Below, piece by piece: positions 1 to 8,924 of a stretch of DNA of 64,000 nt. The position numbers and the translations under genes were made by a program. Position 1 is the first letter of the stretch. The number at the start of each line of letters is the position of its first letter. Origin of the DNA: Saprospiraceae bacterium (GTDB lineage: Bacteria; Bacteroidota; Bacteroidia; Chitinophagales; Saprospiraceae); the NCBI GenBank assembly GCA_016714985.1, contig JADKBS010000011.1:134754-198753 (forward strand), given 5' to 3'. The notes under the pieces are model-generated. The model was not told where the DNA came from, did not search any database, and saw only the letters and a program-made list of their open reading frames with translations.

Positions 1-1134
1 TAGCTTTTTTCATTGATGCTAAACGTATGGTTGAGGCCGATATTCAGCAGATATGCCGACTTGTCATAGTCTTCTTGCACGTTATCCAACATGCTGTTGT
101 CGCCAGGTGTTTCCCGGATTTCCGGCTGAATATCCTTAAAAAAGGCGCTACTGCTCCCGCCCAACCCAAAGAAAGAGAAAATACCCGCTTTTTTTGTCGG
201 CAACATAACCTTGAAGGCTGCATCCTGGAATTTTGGGACACCACCTACTTTCAGAAAACCAATTTTATCCAGCAATGTGACAGTGGAATATCGGTAATTC
301 AAGAGATAAGAGCCGCCATAGCCTTTCTTAAAAGGCCCTTCCAGCATTACGTCCGTTCCGAGGATGCCTATACCAAAGGAGGATTCCCTTTTTTCGTTGT
401 TGCCATTGCGTAGGTTTACATCATATACGCCCGATAAAACATCGCCATATTCCGCCGAAAATGCGCCAGTATGAAAATCGGAAGTGGACAAGAGGTTGTT
501 GTTAAGGGCGCTGATGCCGCCTGATACGGCGTTTTGGTCTGCGAAATGGTTGGGGGTGGTGATTTCCATGCCCTCTAATCGCCACTGCACATATTTCGGT
601 GAATTTCCCCGCACGATGATGTCGTTGTTACCATCCGGCGTATTAGTGACACCTGCGAAGGAGGTCAATATCTTGGAAGGGTCGTTGAACCCGCCTGCAT
701 ACCGCTTGGATTGCTCCAAAGAGACGGAACGGCTACTGATGAGCGACATCTCGTTCAAAGCTTCCCCAGTGTGTTGCGTTGCAGTGACCACCACCTCGTT
801 CATCTGCATCACAGACTCCTGTATATAGAGGTCGAGCACCACTTCTTTTGCGGTGATAACCTCTATATTCGGAATGGTTTGGTCTTCATAGCCAAGATAA
901 GTTAATTGGAGGTTAACCTTGCCAAGTGGCACTTTTTCCAATCGGAAACCACCGTCCAATTCGGTCACTGTGCCCAGCAATGGGTCGGAACCTAATACCA
1001 CCACCTGTACACCATATATAGGTGATTTACTGTCGGCATCCTGTACGGTGCCCTTATGGTCTGCACCATTTTTGGCCCACGGCCAATGCGGAGAAAAGCA
1101 TTGCAAATAATGTGATTAAACTGAGTTTTTTCAT
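1..1134 (-). CDS. TonB-dependent receptor, N-terminal part, cut by window edge, one frameshift
   Basis: Outer-membrane TonB-dependent transporter; the C-terminal barrel lies beyond the window start. From 1134 it reads a signal peptide (MKKLSLITLFAMLF...), then a carboxypeptidase-regulatory-like domain (GTVQDADSK...LTYLGYEDQ), a TonB-box-like NEVVVTA, and a plug domain (SKILTSFAGVTNTPDGNND, IIVRGNSPKYVQWRLEG, FSAEYGDVLSGVYDVNLR). The signal peptide and the mature part are in different frames: the A5 run at 1069-1073 (T5 on the plus strand) needs one more A to join ...AVGQK to NGADHKGTV. This is either a sequencing indel or a real inactivation. Not SusC-like in what is visible; the substrate is unknown. 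A short MITE-like repeat lies just upstream (1168-1239). Confidence 0.88.
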
Positions 1135-1167
1135 GATTGATAATGATTGTAGATTGATGAAAGAAAA

Positions 1168-1239
1168 TGACTAATTAGGAGAGTGTGGGAAGGCAAATGA
1201 GTTTTTTTCCCCAATAAGCACCCTCCTGTTGAGCAGTTA
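1168..1239. repeat. MITE-like repeat, short form, copy 1
   Basis: 72 bp with imperfect inverted ends TGACTAATTAGGAG and CTGTTGAGCAGTTA. It aligns along its whole length with the copy at 61693-61764, which is also 72 bp when measured between the same points. The right end overlaps the stop codon of the small ORF at 1237-1482. Confidence 0.65.
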
Positions 1240-1482
1240 AGAAAGTTGTTTATTGGTTGTTGTAAGGGCCATGAAGTTTTTATGCACTTTTTGGAACATA
1301 AAACCTACGAGTGTGCAAGCTGCGGCGTCAACCAAATGGTCTAAGAAGAATAAACCAGCTTCGACGCCAGTGATGGACGGGCCAAGGGCTTTGTCCACGA
1401 CTGCCCAGCAAATGTTCGGAGTAGCCTGCACATTTAATTGTGCCGTAAAAAACACCGTGATTAAGATTAAAATTGGTCGCAT
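1237..1482 (-). CDS. Small hypothetical protein with signal-like N-terminus
   Basis: 81 codons. The N-terminus (MRPILILITVFFTAQLNVQA) looks like a signal peptide, followed by a second hydrophobic stretch (AGLFFLDHLVDAAACTLVGF). I do not recognise a family. The stop codon lies at the edge of the MITE-like repeat, so the C-terminus may have been shaped by that insertion. The opposite strand is also open over the same interval, so coding status is uncertain; the signal-like start is the main reason for choosing this strand. Confidence 0.35.
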   Translation of the reverse strand: MRPILILITVFFTAQLNVQATPNICWAVVDKALGPSITGVEAGLFFLDHLVDAAACTLVGFMFQKVHKNFMALTTTNKQLS

Positions 1483-1709
1483 TTGATTTAGTTTGAAAAT
1501 TAAGAATGCACAAATGTCCCCTGAGTCTCGATTTTGTACAATACTGATTTATCAGTATGCCTACGCAGCGAAGTGCATAACTAGTTGATAATGTGAGTGA
1601 TAGAATAGTTGAGACCCCTAATTAGTTGCTTTGGGAATGCCTGGCAGGTGTAAGAGGTGTTGTAGGATGATTTCCAAAGTCTCGAAGATTTCGGAAATCT
1701 TATGCTAGC

Positions 1710-2480
1710 CTAATCTAACAAGCCATATTTAGAGGCGAACATGACCGCTTCGAATGAATTGTTCGCCCCCAGTTTTTCCAAAAACCTTTGGCGGTGCGTG
1801 TTAACGGTATGCAGGCTGATGGACAACCTATTGGAGATTTCCTTGCTGAGAAGTCCATTCTTCACAAGTTTCAATATTTCCAGTTCCCGGTTGGTCAGTT
1901 CATAACCAACTTTTGTGGATGCTTCATAAGGGACGGAGTTCCCTGTCTTGAAATTCAGGAACTGGCATTTGATGCCGTTGAATTCTTCCTGGTTTGGGGA
2001 AATATCCACGATGCCAAGCAGGAGCCAAATTTGCCCTGTTTTATCCAATTCAATAAACTGGTGTTGTTCGATTAATCGCACGTATTTATGTTGTGCATTG
2101 TGCATCCTATATTCACTTATCAATTTATGACTTAATTTCTCCTCGCTCGAAAAATTCTCAAATATCTTAAAAACCGAAACACTATTAAGGCTCAGTTTTA
2201 ATGCATCTTCGGGATGGATTTTGTCAACAAAGAAGGCTTGTCCAAGCTTTTCATAATCAGACTTAACATAGCCTAGTTGCTGGCCGAAATTGGATGAATA
2301 GAAAACGATTTGCCGTTTGCTCACATCGAACAGGCTTACCCCTGAGTTGCCGATGTCAGCCAAGGTTTGAAGTGCGGCCTTGTGTCTTTCCAATTTGGCA
2401 AAGTCCAGGTTCGCCTCTTCGAACTTATAGCGCATGAGGTATTTGAAAAAGATTTCTTCGACATCGTTTTGCTTTGCCAT
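1710..2480 (-). CDS. PAS-containing LuxR-family transcriptional regulator
   Basis: About 256 residues. The N-terminal two thirds resembles a PAS sensor (LADIGNSGVSLFDVSKRQ, FFVDKIHPEDALKLS). The C-terminal about 65 residues form a LuxR/GerE helix-turn-helix (LTNRELEILKLVKNGLLSKE, then SLHTVNTHRQ). The frame stays open to 2585, but a TAnnTTTG -7 box (TATATTTG, 2564-2571) puts transcription start near 2557, excluding the 2585 start. MAKQNDVEEIFFKYL at 2480 fits how such proteins usually begin; 2537 is an alternative. Stand-alone sensor-regulator; signal unknown. The flavoprotein gene downstream of a 200-bp gap at 2688 is on the same strand but upstream in transcription. Confidence 0.85.
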   Translation of the reverse strand: MAKQNDVEEIFFKYLMRYKFEEANLDFAKLERHKAALQTLADIGNSGVSLFDVSKRQIVFYSSNFGQQLGYVKSDYEKLGQAFFVDKIHPEDALKLSLNSVSVFKIFENFSSEEKLSHKLISEYRMHNAQHKYVRLIEQHQFIELDKTGQIWLLLGIVDISPNQEEFNGIKCQFLNFKTGNSVPYEASTKVGYELTNRELEILKLVKNGLLSKEISNRLSISLHTVNTHRQRFLEKLGANNSFEAVMFASKYGLLD

Positions 2481-2563
2481 TTGACTTTGAACATTTGGTA
2501 TCAGCCAATTGAAAGCCAGAAAATTGCGTTGTCTCATTTGCCAAAGCTTCCATTTGGTTGCGC

Positions 2564-2571
2564 CAAATATA
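2564..2571 (-). promoter_or_regulatory. -7 box (TATATTTG) of the PAS-LuxR gene
   Basis: Matches the Bacteroidota -7 consensus TAnnTTTG on the minus strand. No TTG is found 19-21 nt further upstream, so this is half a promoter only. It constrains the start of the downstream gene. Confidence 0.4.
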
Positions 2572-2687
2572 AAGTATAATTCCAAAAAGCGAAGCGAGCA
2601 GATGCTTTTGGGTGCGATTTTTATTTGAGAATTCAGATTGCCTTACATCGGACGGGTTGTCAAGACATTTGCCTTGTTTTGTAAGTG

Positions 2688-3626
2688 TCAGCTCCTAGGA
2701 TTGTCAATCGGTATTGATTGAAAGCTTTCCATCACTAGCTCTTTGCTGACCGAGATTCCTGCTGTCGTTCCCATGGCTACTGCATTTGCTACCGTCCGCA
2801 TCCGGGTGGTGTTGTCGCCACAGGCAAAGATTCCCTTTGCACTGGTCTTTTGAAAAGCATCAACCATGATGTATCCATCCTGGGTCAACTCACACCCCAA
2901 TTCAGTGGGAATACTGCAGTTTTGTTCAAATTGATTGCGAACGTACAATGCAGAACAAGAAGCTGACGTGCCATCCTTGAAAACGATTTTTTGGAGACGA
3001 CCGTTGGTATGTTCCAATTTTTCGATTGGCGTTTCGATGGTTTTGATGTTGTGCTTTTCGAGCATTAGCGTTTGTTCTTGCGTCAAAGTGGATTTGCCGT
3101 TGGAGTAGAGCGTAAGGTCTTTTGTCCAATTTGAAATAAGCATAGAAAACTCAAGGCCATATTCTCCATTGCCCAAAATGCCAGTAGCTTCATTTCTTAC
3201 TTCATAGCCATGACAATAGGGGCAATGCAAGACTGAAATGCCCCAGCATTCGGCATATCCTGCTATCTCCGGCATTATGTCTTTTATCCCCGTGGCAAAA
3301 ATCAGTTTTGTAGCTTTGAATATTTCTCCAGATTCAGTTTGTATTTCAAAACCGGTTTCCGTTTTTACGCCTTTGGATGCAAGGCCGTGGTAGAACTTAA
3401 TGGTGTTATATTTTCCTACTTGACACTTTGCAAGAATGGCTATCTCCAAGGGTGTTCTTCCGTCTTGGGTAAGGAAATTGTGCGAGTATGGAGTTTGTAT
3501 ATTGCATGGCATTCCACCATCAATAATCAAAACTTGCTTCAACGACCTTCCTAAAGCCATGCCTGCCGCAAGCCCTGAGTAACTCCCACCAATAATAATC
3601 ACGTCGAAATTGTTGCTGCTTTTCAT
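2688..3626 (-). CDS. Thioredoxin-reductase-like NAD(P)/FAD oxidoreductase
   Basis: 312 residues, normal for the class II pyridine-nucleotide-disulfide oxidoreductases of the TrxB type. FAD-binding motif IIGGSYSGLAAG at about 11-22; redox pair CPYC at 135-138 in HCPYCHGYE; C-terminal FAD motif GIFACGDN at about 264-271. The CPYCHGYE form differs from the CATC of true thioredoxin reductases and is typical of TrxB-like flavoproteins acting on other small disulfides, so the substrate is uncertain. Cytoplasmic. A -7 box lies 26 nt before the ATG with a perfect 8+8 inverted repeat directly upstream, suggesting repressor control. The next upstream genes are a small membrane protein and an AraC regulator. 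Confidence 0.9.
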   Translation of the reverse strand: MKSSNNFDVIIIGGSYSGLAAGMALGRSLKQVLIIDGGMPCNIQTPYSHNFLTQDGRTPLEIAILAKCQVGKYNTIKFYHGLASKGVKTETGFEIQTESGEIFKATKLIFATGIKDIMPEIAGYAECWGISVLHCPYCHGYEVRNEATGILGNGEYGLEFSMLISNWTKDLTLYSNGKSTLTQEQTLMLEKHNIKTIETPIEKLEHTNGRLQKIVFKDGTSASCSALYVRNQFEQNCSIPTELGCELTQDGYIMVDAFQKTSAKGIFACGDNTTRMRTVANAVAMGTTAGISVSKELVMESFQSIPIDNPRS

Positions 3627-3651
3627 CTAGTTGTTATTTATGAATTTTTAG

Positions 3652-3682
3652 CAAAAGTGCATTAAGGCAGGGATTGCCTTAA
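3652..3682 (-). promoter_or_regulatory. -7-like box and palindromic operator of the flavoprotein gene
   Basis: CACTTTTG (3652-3659, one off TAnnTTTG) followed upstream by TTAAGGCA at 3662-3669 and TGCCTTAA at 3675-3682, a perfect inverted repeat with a 5-nt spacer. The palindrome fills the -33/-7 spacer, where a bound protein would repress. Confidence 0.45.
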
Positions 3683-3753
3683 CAACCCCTGCTTTTTTGC
3701 CCGTTTCTTGCCGTTTTAATCTGCAAAAAAATCTCCCTCAAATGCGCTGAGTG

Positions 3754-3978
3754 TTAACGTTTTTCTGTTGTTTGTGAGAACAATCGGATGATTGAATCAA
3801 CAAAAGGTACACCAACAAAAACTATCCACGGCACCAAAGTTAGTGTCAGAATGAAGGTTCGCAGGTATAAAGGCAGAACGGCCAATGGTTCGCCCAGAAA
3901 ATAAAGAAACAGCGTAATGGATGGGTAAATTACCACCCAAATCTTCAGGGATGCGATTAATTTCATTTTAACTTTCAT
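3754..3978 (-). CDS. Small membrane protein, two predicted transmembrane helices
   Basis: 74 residues from the ATG at 3978 (MKVKMKLIASLKIWVV; 3966 also possible). Two hydrophobic segments: IWVVIYPSITLFLYFLG and a second through TFILTLTLVPWIVFVGVPFV. The frame is open further to a GTG at 4014, but a perfect -7 box (TAATTTTG, 4014-4021) covers that codon, so it cannot be the start. I do not recognise a characterised family. It follows the AraC gene at 4071 on the same strand and has two GGAC half sites 21 nt apart upstream, so it may be a target of that regulator. Confidence 0.6.
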   Translation of the reverse strand: MKVKMKLIASLKIWVVIYPSITLFLYFLGEPLAVLPLYLRTFILTLTLVPWIVFVGVPFVDSIIRLFSQTTEKR

Positions 3979-4013
3979 GCAAGTTGCTTTTAATTTGTTG
4001 TTTAATTTAGGCA

Positions 4014-4071
4014 CAAAATTACCCTCATGCGCAACCTGCTGGATAGGACAAAAATGAAGTTGAATAGGACT
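4014..4071 (-). promoter_or_regulatory. Promoter with spaced GGAC half sites before the small membrane gene
   Basis: -7 box TAATTTTG at 4014-4021 (minus strand). GGACA at 4046 and GGACT at 4067 are 21 nt apart, two helical turns, as in the operators at 10085 and 11284; here the middle half site is missing and the gap to the -7 box is 24 rather than 22 nt. Confidence 0.4.
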
Positions 4072-4934
4072 TATTTGAAAAGTTGCCGAAATGATACTGG
4101 CGTATAGCCTGTATGCTTTTTAAAAAACCTGATGAAGTAAGAGATGTCTTCATAGCCCAACATGTCGGCGATTTGAGCTATTTGGTTGGAGGTTGACAAC
4201 AAGTATCGCTTAGTTTCTAAGATGACATGCTCATTGATTAGCTCAGAGCACGTTTTGCCGGTGATTGCTTTGGTGATTGCATTGAGTTGGTAGGGTGACA
4301 AGTTCAGCAGCCCAGCATAATCTGACACTTGCTTGTGCTTGAAAATATTGGTTTCGATAAGCTCCAACAATTCATCCAAGCGCTCTTGTTCATACAACCT
4401 TTGTCTCCCTGTAGGCTGTTCAGCAAGTTGTCGCTGCCTAACAAGCTCGATTAAGAAAATCCCAAGGCTGGCTTTTATGACTTCCAGGTAACCTTCTTGT
4501 TTTTCTGCGAATTCTTGAAAAATGTAAGCTAAATTGGAAAACAGTTTTTCAACCTTATGGGATTCAAGTTGGCAGAAGTTTTTATGGGTCGTTTTTCGCA
4601 ACAGTTGTCTTGCAGCATAATCAGTCGGATAGTAGAAATCAGCGTTGAACTGCATCAGGTAGCCAGTACTTCCTGCTTTGAGTATAAGCTGGTGAACTTG
4701 GCCTGGCCGAAGAAAGAATACAGTGTTATCACAGACTTCATACGAGACAAAGTCTATTTCATGGCATCCAGCCCCTTTTCTAACTGCCAAAATGAGGTAA
4801 TAATCATGCCTGTGGAACGCATGAAACATGTCCCCACCAATCAATAAATCTTCAACTGCCCTTATGCTAAAACCACCAATAGCTGGCGATGCATTTTTTA
4901 CTGCATTGATTTTTCTTGTTGGTATATTTTTCAT
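4071..4934 (-). CDS. AraC-family transcriptional regulator (cupin sensor)
   Basis: 287 residues from ATG 4934; the frame extends 9 codons further to 4961. N-terminal cupin-like sensor (FHAFHRHDYYLILAVRKGAG, then FLRPGQVHQLIL) and a C-terminal AraC double helix-turn-helix (YAGLLNLSPYQLNAITKAIT, and IAQIADMLGYEDISYFIRFF). A -7 box (TATTTTTG, 5011-5018) gives a leader of about 70 nt. The ligand is unknown. The neighbouring flavoprotein, membrane protein and MDR dehydrogenase are plausible targets, as AraC regulators of this size commonly sit beside an oxidoreductase they control. Confidence 0.9.
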   Translation of the reverse strand: MKNIPTRKINAVKNASPAIGGFSIRAVEDLLIGGDMFHAFHRHDYYLILAVRKGAGCHEIDFVSYEVCDNTVFFLRPGQVHQLILKAGSTGYLMQFNADFYYPTDYAARQLLRKTTHKNFCQLESHKVEKLFSNLAYIFQEFAEKQEGYLEVIKASLGIFLIELVRQRQLAEQPTGRQRLYEQERLDELLELIETNIFKHKQVSDYAGLLNLSPYQLNAITKAITGKTCSELINEHVILETKRYLLSTSNQIAQIADMLGYEDISYFIRFFKKHTGYTPVSFRQLFK

Positions 4935-5244
4935 TTTTCCATTTGGACGATATGGCGGCAAATGCGTTTACTTTATGAGTTACAGCCCAATGTTGGTGGC
5001 AATGTAAATACAAAAATACTATGATTTGCAATATTTCCTAGGCGCATGTTTGGGATTTGGTGCTTGAAGCAAAAACGAACTACTTTTTGTCAGTTTTTCG
5101 CCCTTTTGAAGGCGCATAACCTGCCCCGGCCTAAGCCGGGAGTGGGGTTACGCAACTGAAAAAAGGTGGAAAATGGCGGAAATCTCGATGCCAATTTATC
5201 GCTAAGCGCCGTTTTGACCATGTGACCAAATCCCAAACAAGCGC
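4935..5244. other. Intergenic region with hairpin
   Basis: No gene seen. It holds the AraC -7 box at 5011-5018 and a GC-rich hairpin, CCCGGC(ctaa)GCCGGG at 5125-5140, with weaker pairing extending outward (GGTTACGC on one side). The hairpin is about 105 nt beyond the stop of the dehydrogenase and could end its transcript, but it has no T-run. Confidence 0.5.
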
Positions 5245-6198
5245 TTACACTTCTATCGCAACATTTCCTTTTTTATGTCCCTTTTCAACATAAGCATGTG
5301 CATCGGCAATTTGCGCTAATGGATAAGTTCTGTCAATTACTGGTTTCAATTTTCCGGCTTCAACAAGTCCTTTCAGGAAAACAATATCTGATGCTGTATG
5401 ACTAATTACACCAGTCAAAACCTTTTTGCTGCTTGTCATAGAAATCCATGCGCCCTGAAGCATTTCCGACATTCCTGCAGCACTCAGAATCATTATCCCA
5501 TTTTCATTTAGCGACTTAATACTTCGTGAAACAGATATTGCTTTCACAGTATCAAAAATCACATCATAAGTTTCGCCATTTTGGGTAAAATCCTCTTTCG
5601 TATAATCAATTACTTTGTTTGCTCCGATAGATTTTACCAAAGCAATATTTGCTGTGCTGCAAACACCCGTAACCGCTGCGCCAAATGACTTTGCCAATTG
5701 AACGGCAGCACTTCCCACCGCACCAGAAGCACCTACTACAAGCACTTTTTGCCCTGGTTTTATTACTGCCTTTTTTATAAAGTGCAATGCTGTAACGCCA
5801 CCAAAAGGAATGACTGCTGCCTCCTTGTGAGAAATACTAGCAGGTTTTAACGCTATTGATGCGTTCTCAGGCAGACATTTGTATTCAGCATAAGCACCAA
5901 AACTCATGTCTGCGTGACCAAAGACTTGGTCGCCAGCTTTGAAAAGTTTGACCTGACTGCCTACACTTTCTACTTCACCAGAAAAAACACTTCCGAGAAT
6001 ATTGATTTTTGGTTTCATAAAACCGAAAATAAACCTGACTGCAAATGGGTCAGCTTTGCGTAATCGCCAATCACCCGAATTTACAGCCGTGGCTTTAATT
6101 CTTAACAGAATCTCATTGCCTTTGGGCATTGGTTTTTCAACCTCTTTGACTTGAAGAACCTCTGGTGGGCCATATTGGGCATAAACTGCTGCTTTCAT
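5245..6198 (-). CDS. NAD(P)-dependent MDR alcohol dehydrogenase / quinone oxidoreductase-like
   Basis: 317 residues from ATG 6198 (MKAAVYAQYGPPEVL, the canonical MDR start); the frame is open to 6333 but the extra 45 codons do not look like family sequence and a -7 box lies at 6230-6237. GroES-like N-terminal domain, then a Rossmann domain with VLVVGASGAVGSAAVQLAKS and VDV...ANKVIDYTKEDF-type sequence. The structural zinc cysteines are absent, placing it in the zinc-independent quinone-reductase-like branch. Cytoplasmic NAD(P)H-dependent reduction of an alcohol, aldehyde or quinone; substrate unknown. Confidence 0.9.
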   Translation of the reverse strand: MKAAVYAQYGPPEVLQVKEVEKPMPKGNEILLRIKATAVNSGDWRLRKADPFAVRFIFGFMKPKINILGSVFSGEVESVGSQVKLFKAGDQVFGHADMSFGAYAEYKCLPENASIALKPASISHKEAAVIPFGGVTALHFIKKAVIKPGQKVLVVGASGAVGSAAVQLAKSFGAAVTGVCSTANIALVKSIGANKVIDYTKEDFTQNGETYDVIFDTVKAISVSRSIKSLNENGIMILSAAGMSEMLQGAWISMTSSKKVLTGVISHTASDIVFLKGLVEAGKLKPVIDRTYPLAQIADAHAYVEKGHKKGNVAIEV

Positions 6199-6229
6199 TT
6201 TTACAATTTTTATTGATGATTTCAAAGGA

Positions 6230-6237
6230 CAAAAGTA
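6230..6237 (-). promoter_or_regulatory. -7 box (TACTTTTG) of the MDR dehydrogenase gene
   Basis: Exact TAnnTTTG match on the minus strand, 32 nt upstream of the ATG at 6198. No good -33 TTG at the usual distance. Confidence 0.45.
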
Positions 6238-6363
6238 GATGTTGCATTTTCTACTTTCGTTGACTTTGGTTAAGAAATAAGATAGTGAGTCAAATTGGTT
6301 GATTGGGTAAGCCGACATAGGCAGTGACTTCAAGTTGTAACCTAAAATTCAACCTCAATTGTT

Positions 6364-6771
6364 CTATGCTTGATCATTTCTTCCATTGCGGTTCAATTTG
6401 GATTTAAGCACTAGCAAATAGAAGCCAATGATGAAATCATAAGTCGAGCAAAACCAATCGTAATCGGGTGGGATTAAACTGGGGTCTCCAACATGCCCAT
6501 ACATAAAATCCCAAAGCCCATGCAGGAAATAACCTGCTATCATGTAATAAGAATTCTTTTTGATGCCATAGTAGGCTAACATTAAAAAGAATAATGCCTG
6601 TACGAGATTCATGATTAGTGTTGAAATGTCTGACCATGTATATCCAACATACAAAAACCCAATGGCTGCTAAAATTAAACCATAGATAACGTCCTTGTCC
6701 AATCGCTTAAAGAAAGCAAAAACCAAGATGGTAAATAACCCTGACGATATTCCGACAATTGTAGCATTCAT
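6364..6771 (-). CDS. Integral membrane protein, DUF6010-like
   Basis: 135 residues with four to five hydrophobic helices (IVGISSGLFTILVFAFF; VIYGLILAAIGFLYVGYTW; LVQALFFLMLAYYGI; the last through FIIGFYLLVLK). The segment YYMIAGYFLHGLWDFMYGHVG, with His and Asp within a helix, resembles what I recall of the DUF6010 family; assigned from memory. Function unknown. It stands between the dehydrogenase and the multicopper oxidase, all on the minus strand but with regulatory-looking gaps, so separate units are likely. Confidence 0.7.
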   Translation of the reverse strand: MNATIVGISSGLFTILVFAFFKRLDKDVIYGLILAAIGFLYVGYTWSDISTLIMNLVQALFFLMLAYYGIKKNSYYMIAGYFLHGLWDFMYGHVGDPSLIPPDYDWFCSTYDFIIGFYLLVLKSKLNRNGRNDQA

Positions 6772-6801
6772 AATGTCTGTCTTTTTAAATTTTGTGAGGG
6801 G

Positions 6802-6866
6802 TTAGCGTGAAATTTATCCTGTCCAGTGGATTCAAACTAGACAGAATGCCATTGATTTCACGCTAA
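6802..6866. promoter_or_regulatory. Long imperfect palindrome with perfect 12-bp ends
   Basis: TTAGCGTGAAAT at 6802-6813 is inversely repeated at 6855-6866 (ATTTCACGCTAA), and inside it CTGTC is paired with GACAG. It lies in the gap between the multicopper oxidase stop (6893) and the DUF6010-like gene start (6771): a terminator-like hairpin for the first, or an operator for the second. Confidence 0.55.
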
Positions 6867-6892
6867 AGCGACATGAACCACGGTTTTATTAT

Positions 6893-8227
6893 TTAGTGAT
6901 GATGGTGGTGAGCCTGACTAGGAATTGCTTCATCGTAAGGTTTATCGCCGTCAATTACTTCAAAGTGAGCCATCATTCCTGCTGCGTGGTGCTCGATGAT
7001 ATGGCAATGGTACATCCACATGCCGGGCCGGTTATCCGGTATCCAGGCGATTTTCACCTTACTTCTGGGCGGCAAATTGATGGTATCTTTCCAGGCCATG
7101 TATTCGGGCGCCTTGCCATTCGCTTCAATAACCTGAAAGAAAAACCCATGCAGGTGAAAGGGGTGATCCATTAAACTCGCATTAAACACTTCCCATATTT
7201 GCAGCTCGCCCACCCGCACCTAAGGTTTGTCATTGACATGTACATCGCCGTTTACCAGAAAGGTCAAACCTTCCGTCAAACTCGCACCAACAGAAAGCCG
7301 CACTTTTCTGGTTATTTCGGCATCTTGCTTTGCCAATGGCTCAATCACCCTCAATGTTTCAGGTAGAAAAGCAATGGATGCTTTTTGTTTTCTTACCTGT
7401 ATAGTTGCAAACTGCTGGCGTTTTGCCTTGAAGAAGGTGCTTCTGTCATATTTCAATGCTTCCATCATAATTGTTTCACCTTCCTCAAAAGGGCCTGCCG
7501 CAATATCTACCCGCTCGCCGGGTGTTATTAAAACCTCGGTAACGGTGCGTGGATACTCCAACAGCCCCCCATCGGTTCCGATAATTTTGAATTCCTTGCC
7601 ACCCAGGTACAGCATAAAATACCTTGCACTGGATGAATTGATGAAGCGCCACCTTTCCATCTGCCCAGCAGCAATTTCTATCACTGAATTTTCCATTCCA
7701 TTGATTAACAAAGTGTCACCTTGGCGTCCGTCATGCTTTTCGACGAGCTGGGGAACAAACCATCTGGGCTGAGTAAATTCGTTCACCGCATCAAGTTTCA
7801 TGTCATCAATCATTAGCACTTTTTCACCGTCGAAAACAGGGTCTGCTGGTTCTTCCACGATGAGCGAACCGTACATTCCCCTTTCCATTTGCACGGTTTC
7901 ATTGGCATGGGAATGGTACCAAAACGTACCAGCATCGGGCAGCAGGAAGCGGTACTCAAACACCTCACCTGGCGCAACCGGTTTTTGCACCGCATCCGTG
8001 CCATCCATCGGCGCTGGCAGGCGCACCCCATGCCAATGTATCATGGTAGGTTCTTCAAGGTGGTTGGTCAGGCGGACTACTAGCGTGTCGCCGACTTGGG
8101 CCCTAAGTTCGGGGCCAGGAACCTGGTTGTTGAAGCCCCATGCCCTTATAGTTTTGCCGGGCGCTATGTCCCAGTTGAACCCACTCGCTACCAGGTTGTA
8201 CACGACTTCTTTGGATTGTTTTTTCAT
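6893..8227 (-). pseudogene. Multicopper oxidase interrupted by an in-frame TAG
   Basis: Laccase/bilirubin-oxidase-type multicopper oxidase, 444 codons. All four copper motifs are present: HWHG at 64-67, WYHSH at about 103-107, HPFHLHG at about 355-361, and HCHIIEHHAAGMM near 390. The frame is continuous except for a TAG at codon 336 (7220-7222) between VNDKP and VRVGELQ. Both halves are well conserved, so this is a recent nonsense change (for example from CAG or TGG) or a base-call error. Without the C-terminal half the type 1 and half of the trinuclear copper ligands are lost. No signal peptide is visible at the N-terminus. A His-rich tail (HHHHH) ends the protein. Possible role in copper or metal oxidation, fitting the metal-like module downstream. 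Confidence 0.88.
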
Positions 8228-8276
8228 CTTATTTATGTTTAAATCAGTTTAATGATGAAGATTGGTAAATTATCGT

Positions 8277-8891
8277 TTATTTCAAACGAACCCCTAAGCC
8301 AAATTCCAAAGAGAGATTTGCTATATTGCCATCAATGGCCGTAATATCCAAACGCTGCACTGGATATGGGTATAGCGGCAGATACATGCGATAGCTAAAA
8401 AAGAACTTTTTCATGCCTACCTGCGAATGGTACAACATTCCAAAGTCGGGACTAATGGAACTGGCCGATGCGGATACTTTTTCAAATTCAGGGTTCTCCA
8501 ATGTCTCCTTGAAACTATTGTATTTTATGCCTCCAAGTAGCGAAAATGTGTGGGAAGCACGTTTCGAGTAAAGCGTGGTTCCCACGCCAATTTTTTGACT
8601 GAGCGAATAGTTATAATTGGTCTTTATATAGTTAAAATCCCGAAGAAATACGCTGTTATAAGTATAAGCGGTATAGGACGTCAGACTCAACCGCCTTTTA
8701 ATATCCCACTGCACCAGGTTGCTAATGACTAAATCAGCCGTTGGATAAGGATTTAGGCCAATTGCCGGTGCTATTTTCAATTTTTGCGCAGAAAAATCCT
8801 TGTATATGTTCGCAGGAATATCATGTTGTGCGACCAAAGCCGAGAGTTTCAGCAGGAAGAAGGGGATGAATAAGAATTTTGCCATTTTCAT
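8277..8891 (-). CDS. Secreted / outer-membrane hypothetical protein
   Basis: 204 residues. Signal peptide (MKMAKFLFIPFFLLKLSALVAQ), then alternating short beta strands rich in Tyr, Phe and Ser and ending GLGVRLK, the pattern of a small outer-membrane beta-barrel (FGLGVRL end). Likely 8-10 strands. I recognise no named family. It precedes the multicopper oxidase by 50 nt in the same direction and may be cotranscribed with it. Confidence 0.7.
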   Translation of the reverse strand: MKMAKFLFIPFFLLKLSALVAQHDIPANIYKDFSAQKLKIAPAIGLNPYPTADLVISNLVQWDIKRRLSLTSYTAYTYNSVFLRDFNYIKTNYNYSLSQKIGVGTTLYSKRASHTFSLLGGIKYNSFKETLENPEFEKVSASASSISPDFGMLYHSQVGMKKFFFSYRMYLPLYPYPVQRLDITAIDGNIANLSLEFGLGVRLK

Positions 8892-8924
8892 GTTGCTATT
8901 TTTTTAATTGATTCAAGAAAGTCC

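Noticed and set aside
5125..5140. GC-rich hairpin as a riboswitch
   Set aside because: Too short, no conserved core, and not positioned in a leader.
7220..7222. TAG as a translated codon (pyrrolysine or other recoding)
   Set aside because: No recoding element or tRNA is seen and the organism group does not use it; an ordinary nonsense change or base-call error is more likely.
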